DNA from: JANOYY01 sp031418035
GTDB taxonomy: Bacteria > Actinomycetota > Acidimicrobiia > Acidimicrobiales > JANYDT01
Assembly (NCBI GenBank): GCA_031418035.1
Contig: JANOWU010000246.1
Location: 1-7,138, forward strand
Reading direction: 5' to 3'
DNA: 7,138 nucleotides
Shown: positions 6,360 to 7,138 of the stretch, one piece after another
Layout of the letters: each line of letters starts with the position of its first letter
Numbering within the stretch: position 1 is the stretch's first letter
Made by a program: the position numbers and the translations under genes
Notes under the pieces: generated by a model
What the model was told of the DNA's origin: nothing
The model's input: only the letters and a program-made list of their open reading frames with translations
Database searches by the model: none

Positions 6360-7138
6360 ATGCAAGATCTCGCCTGGCATCTCGTTACTACCACCGGCGT
6401 TCCCAATACTGACCGCTCCGACACGGTCGGCTCCTTCGAGGAGGCCGCTGTGGTCGTTTTGGTCGAGCCAGACGCGGAGGGACCTAGCGCTGAGACGGAT
6501 GCCTTCGACGTGCCCGGTGGGCCGTGGAGTCCGCTGGCCCGTGATCGCTCCAACGACGCACCGCTCGGCGCTTGGGTTGCCTTTGCGCTCGTGGGGTTCG
6601 GAGTTCTTGCCGAGATCACCTTTCGAACCGAACCTCGTGGCCTGCTTCTCACCATTCTGGGGACAATGGCGGTCGTCGTCGCTCGGTTGGCGGCGGGGCG
6701 AACGGCGAGCATCGACACACGAGTGACGTGGAGCCGCAATGCTGCGGCGGCGGTGGGGATTGGAGCGTCGTTCGGTTTGATCTGGCGGGCGAACACAACA
6801 CTACGTGTACTTGATGTATTGACCGTGTTGGTGAGCGTTGCATTGGTGAGCGACGTGTGGCTGCAGGCGTCGCTCCTGTTCGTCCGGCGGGTGGTCCGAA
6901 TGATCATTACGCCCATCATCGGATTCTTTCGGGCCATCGCGATGGGTGGCCAGTGGATCGGGCAACGATACCGGTCTCGTTTCGGGTCGACGGCCGAAGC
7001 TGGCGGCCTGGCTGCGTCCGTGAAGAAGCGACGGGCGTTGATCGTCCAAATCGGGGCAGGAGTGGTCTTGGCCGTTCCTGTTGTGTCTGTACTCGGCATG
7101 TTGTTGGCATCCGCCGATGCCGTCTTTGCGTCGTTCTT
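6360..7138 (+). CDS. Polytopic membrane protein, DUF4153/DUF4173-like, 3' partial
   Basis: The frame opens at ATG 6360 behind a well-placed AAGGA and stays open for 259 codons to the window edge. The first 70 residues are soluble and acidic, probably cytoplasmic. Hydrophobic segments follow at about 71-88, 94-112, 128-142, 150-170, perhaps 173-193, and 228-250, with basic loops (for example KKRR at 222-225) suggesting inside-positive orientation. The last stretch, VSVLGMLLASADAVFASF (242-259), resembles the signature of the DUF4153/DUF4173 membrane proteins of unknown function. That family match is from memory of the motif and moderately secure; a polytopic membrane protein is secure. It lies downstream of a kinase with no external sensor domain, so a role as signal partner or regulated target is plausible but inferred. 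The rest of the protein lies beyond the window. Confidence 0.8.
   Translation, partial: MQDLAWHLVTTTGVPNTDRSDTVGSFEEAAVVVLVEPDAEGPSAETDAFDVPGGPWSPLARDRSNDAPLGAWVAFALVGFGVLAEITFRTEPRGLLLTILGTMAVVVARLAAGRTASIDTRVTWSRNAAAAVGIGASFGLIWRANTTLRVLDVLTVLVSVALVSDVWLQASLLFVRRVVRMIITPIIGFFRAIAMGGQWIGQRYRSRFGSTAEAGGLAASVKKRRALIVQIGAGVVLAVPVVSVLGMLLASADAVFASF

Noticed and set aside
5984..7099. Long open frame on the - strand (371 codons)
   Set aside because: It lies antisense to the kinase ATPase motifs and to the membrane protein gene, and its product is rich in Thr, Arg, Pro and Ser with no recognisable motif, as expected for a GC-rich shadow frame.

Overview
The sequence is GC-rich (about 60%), with densely packed genes, short or overlapping junctions and a promoter that fits leaderless transcription. 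This suggests a high-GC actinomycete, possibly an Acidimicrobiia-like lineage. That placement is an inference from composition and gene style; no rRNA or other marker gene is present.

Layout. (1) Positions 1-3362, + strand: two tandem paralogous genes for putative extracytoplasmic glycoside-hydrolase-like TIM-barrel proteins, overlapping by ATGA. The first is cut by the left edge. The second is complete, with an N-terminal membrane anchor and an unassigned alpha/beta domain ahead of the barrel. (2) Positions 3363-3450: a short convergent intergenic region with a weak terminator-like hairpin and three copies of an 18-bp repeat. (3) Positions 3451-4323, - strand: a patatin-like phospholipase/esterase with an intact Ser-Asp dyad. 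(4) Positions 4324-4510: a divergent intergenic region unusually full of short repeats and palindromes, ending in a probable leaderless promoter. (5) Positions 4511-6268, + strand: an OmpR-type response regulator and, directly abutting it, a two-TM histidine kinase with almost no extracytoplasmic sensor. (6) Positions 6360-7138, + strand: the start of a polytopic membrane protein resembling the DUF4153/DUF4173 group, running off the right edge.

How the genes may work together. The tandem hydrolase-like pair looks like part of an operon that begins upstream and acts on a cell-surface or exported polysaccharide. The regulator and kinase form one operon. The membrane protein downstream follows after 91 bp with its own ribosome binding site and may belong to the same signalling unit, since the kinase lacks an obvious sensor of its own. 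The patatin gene is transcribed away from the regulator and shares its control region. No mobile element, CRISPR array, tRNA or rRNA was seen. The points most worth a second look are the tandem paralogues with a conserved cysteine pair, the repeat-rich divergent promoter region, and the sensorless kinase beside a membrane protein of unknown function.
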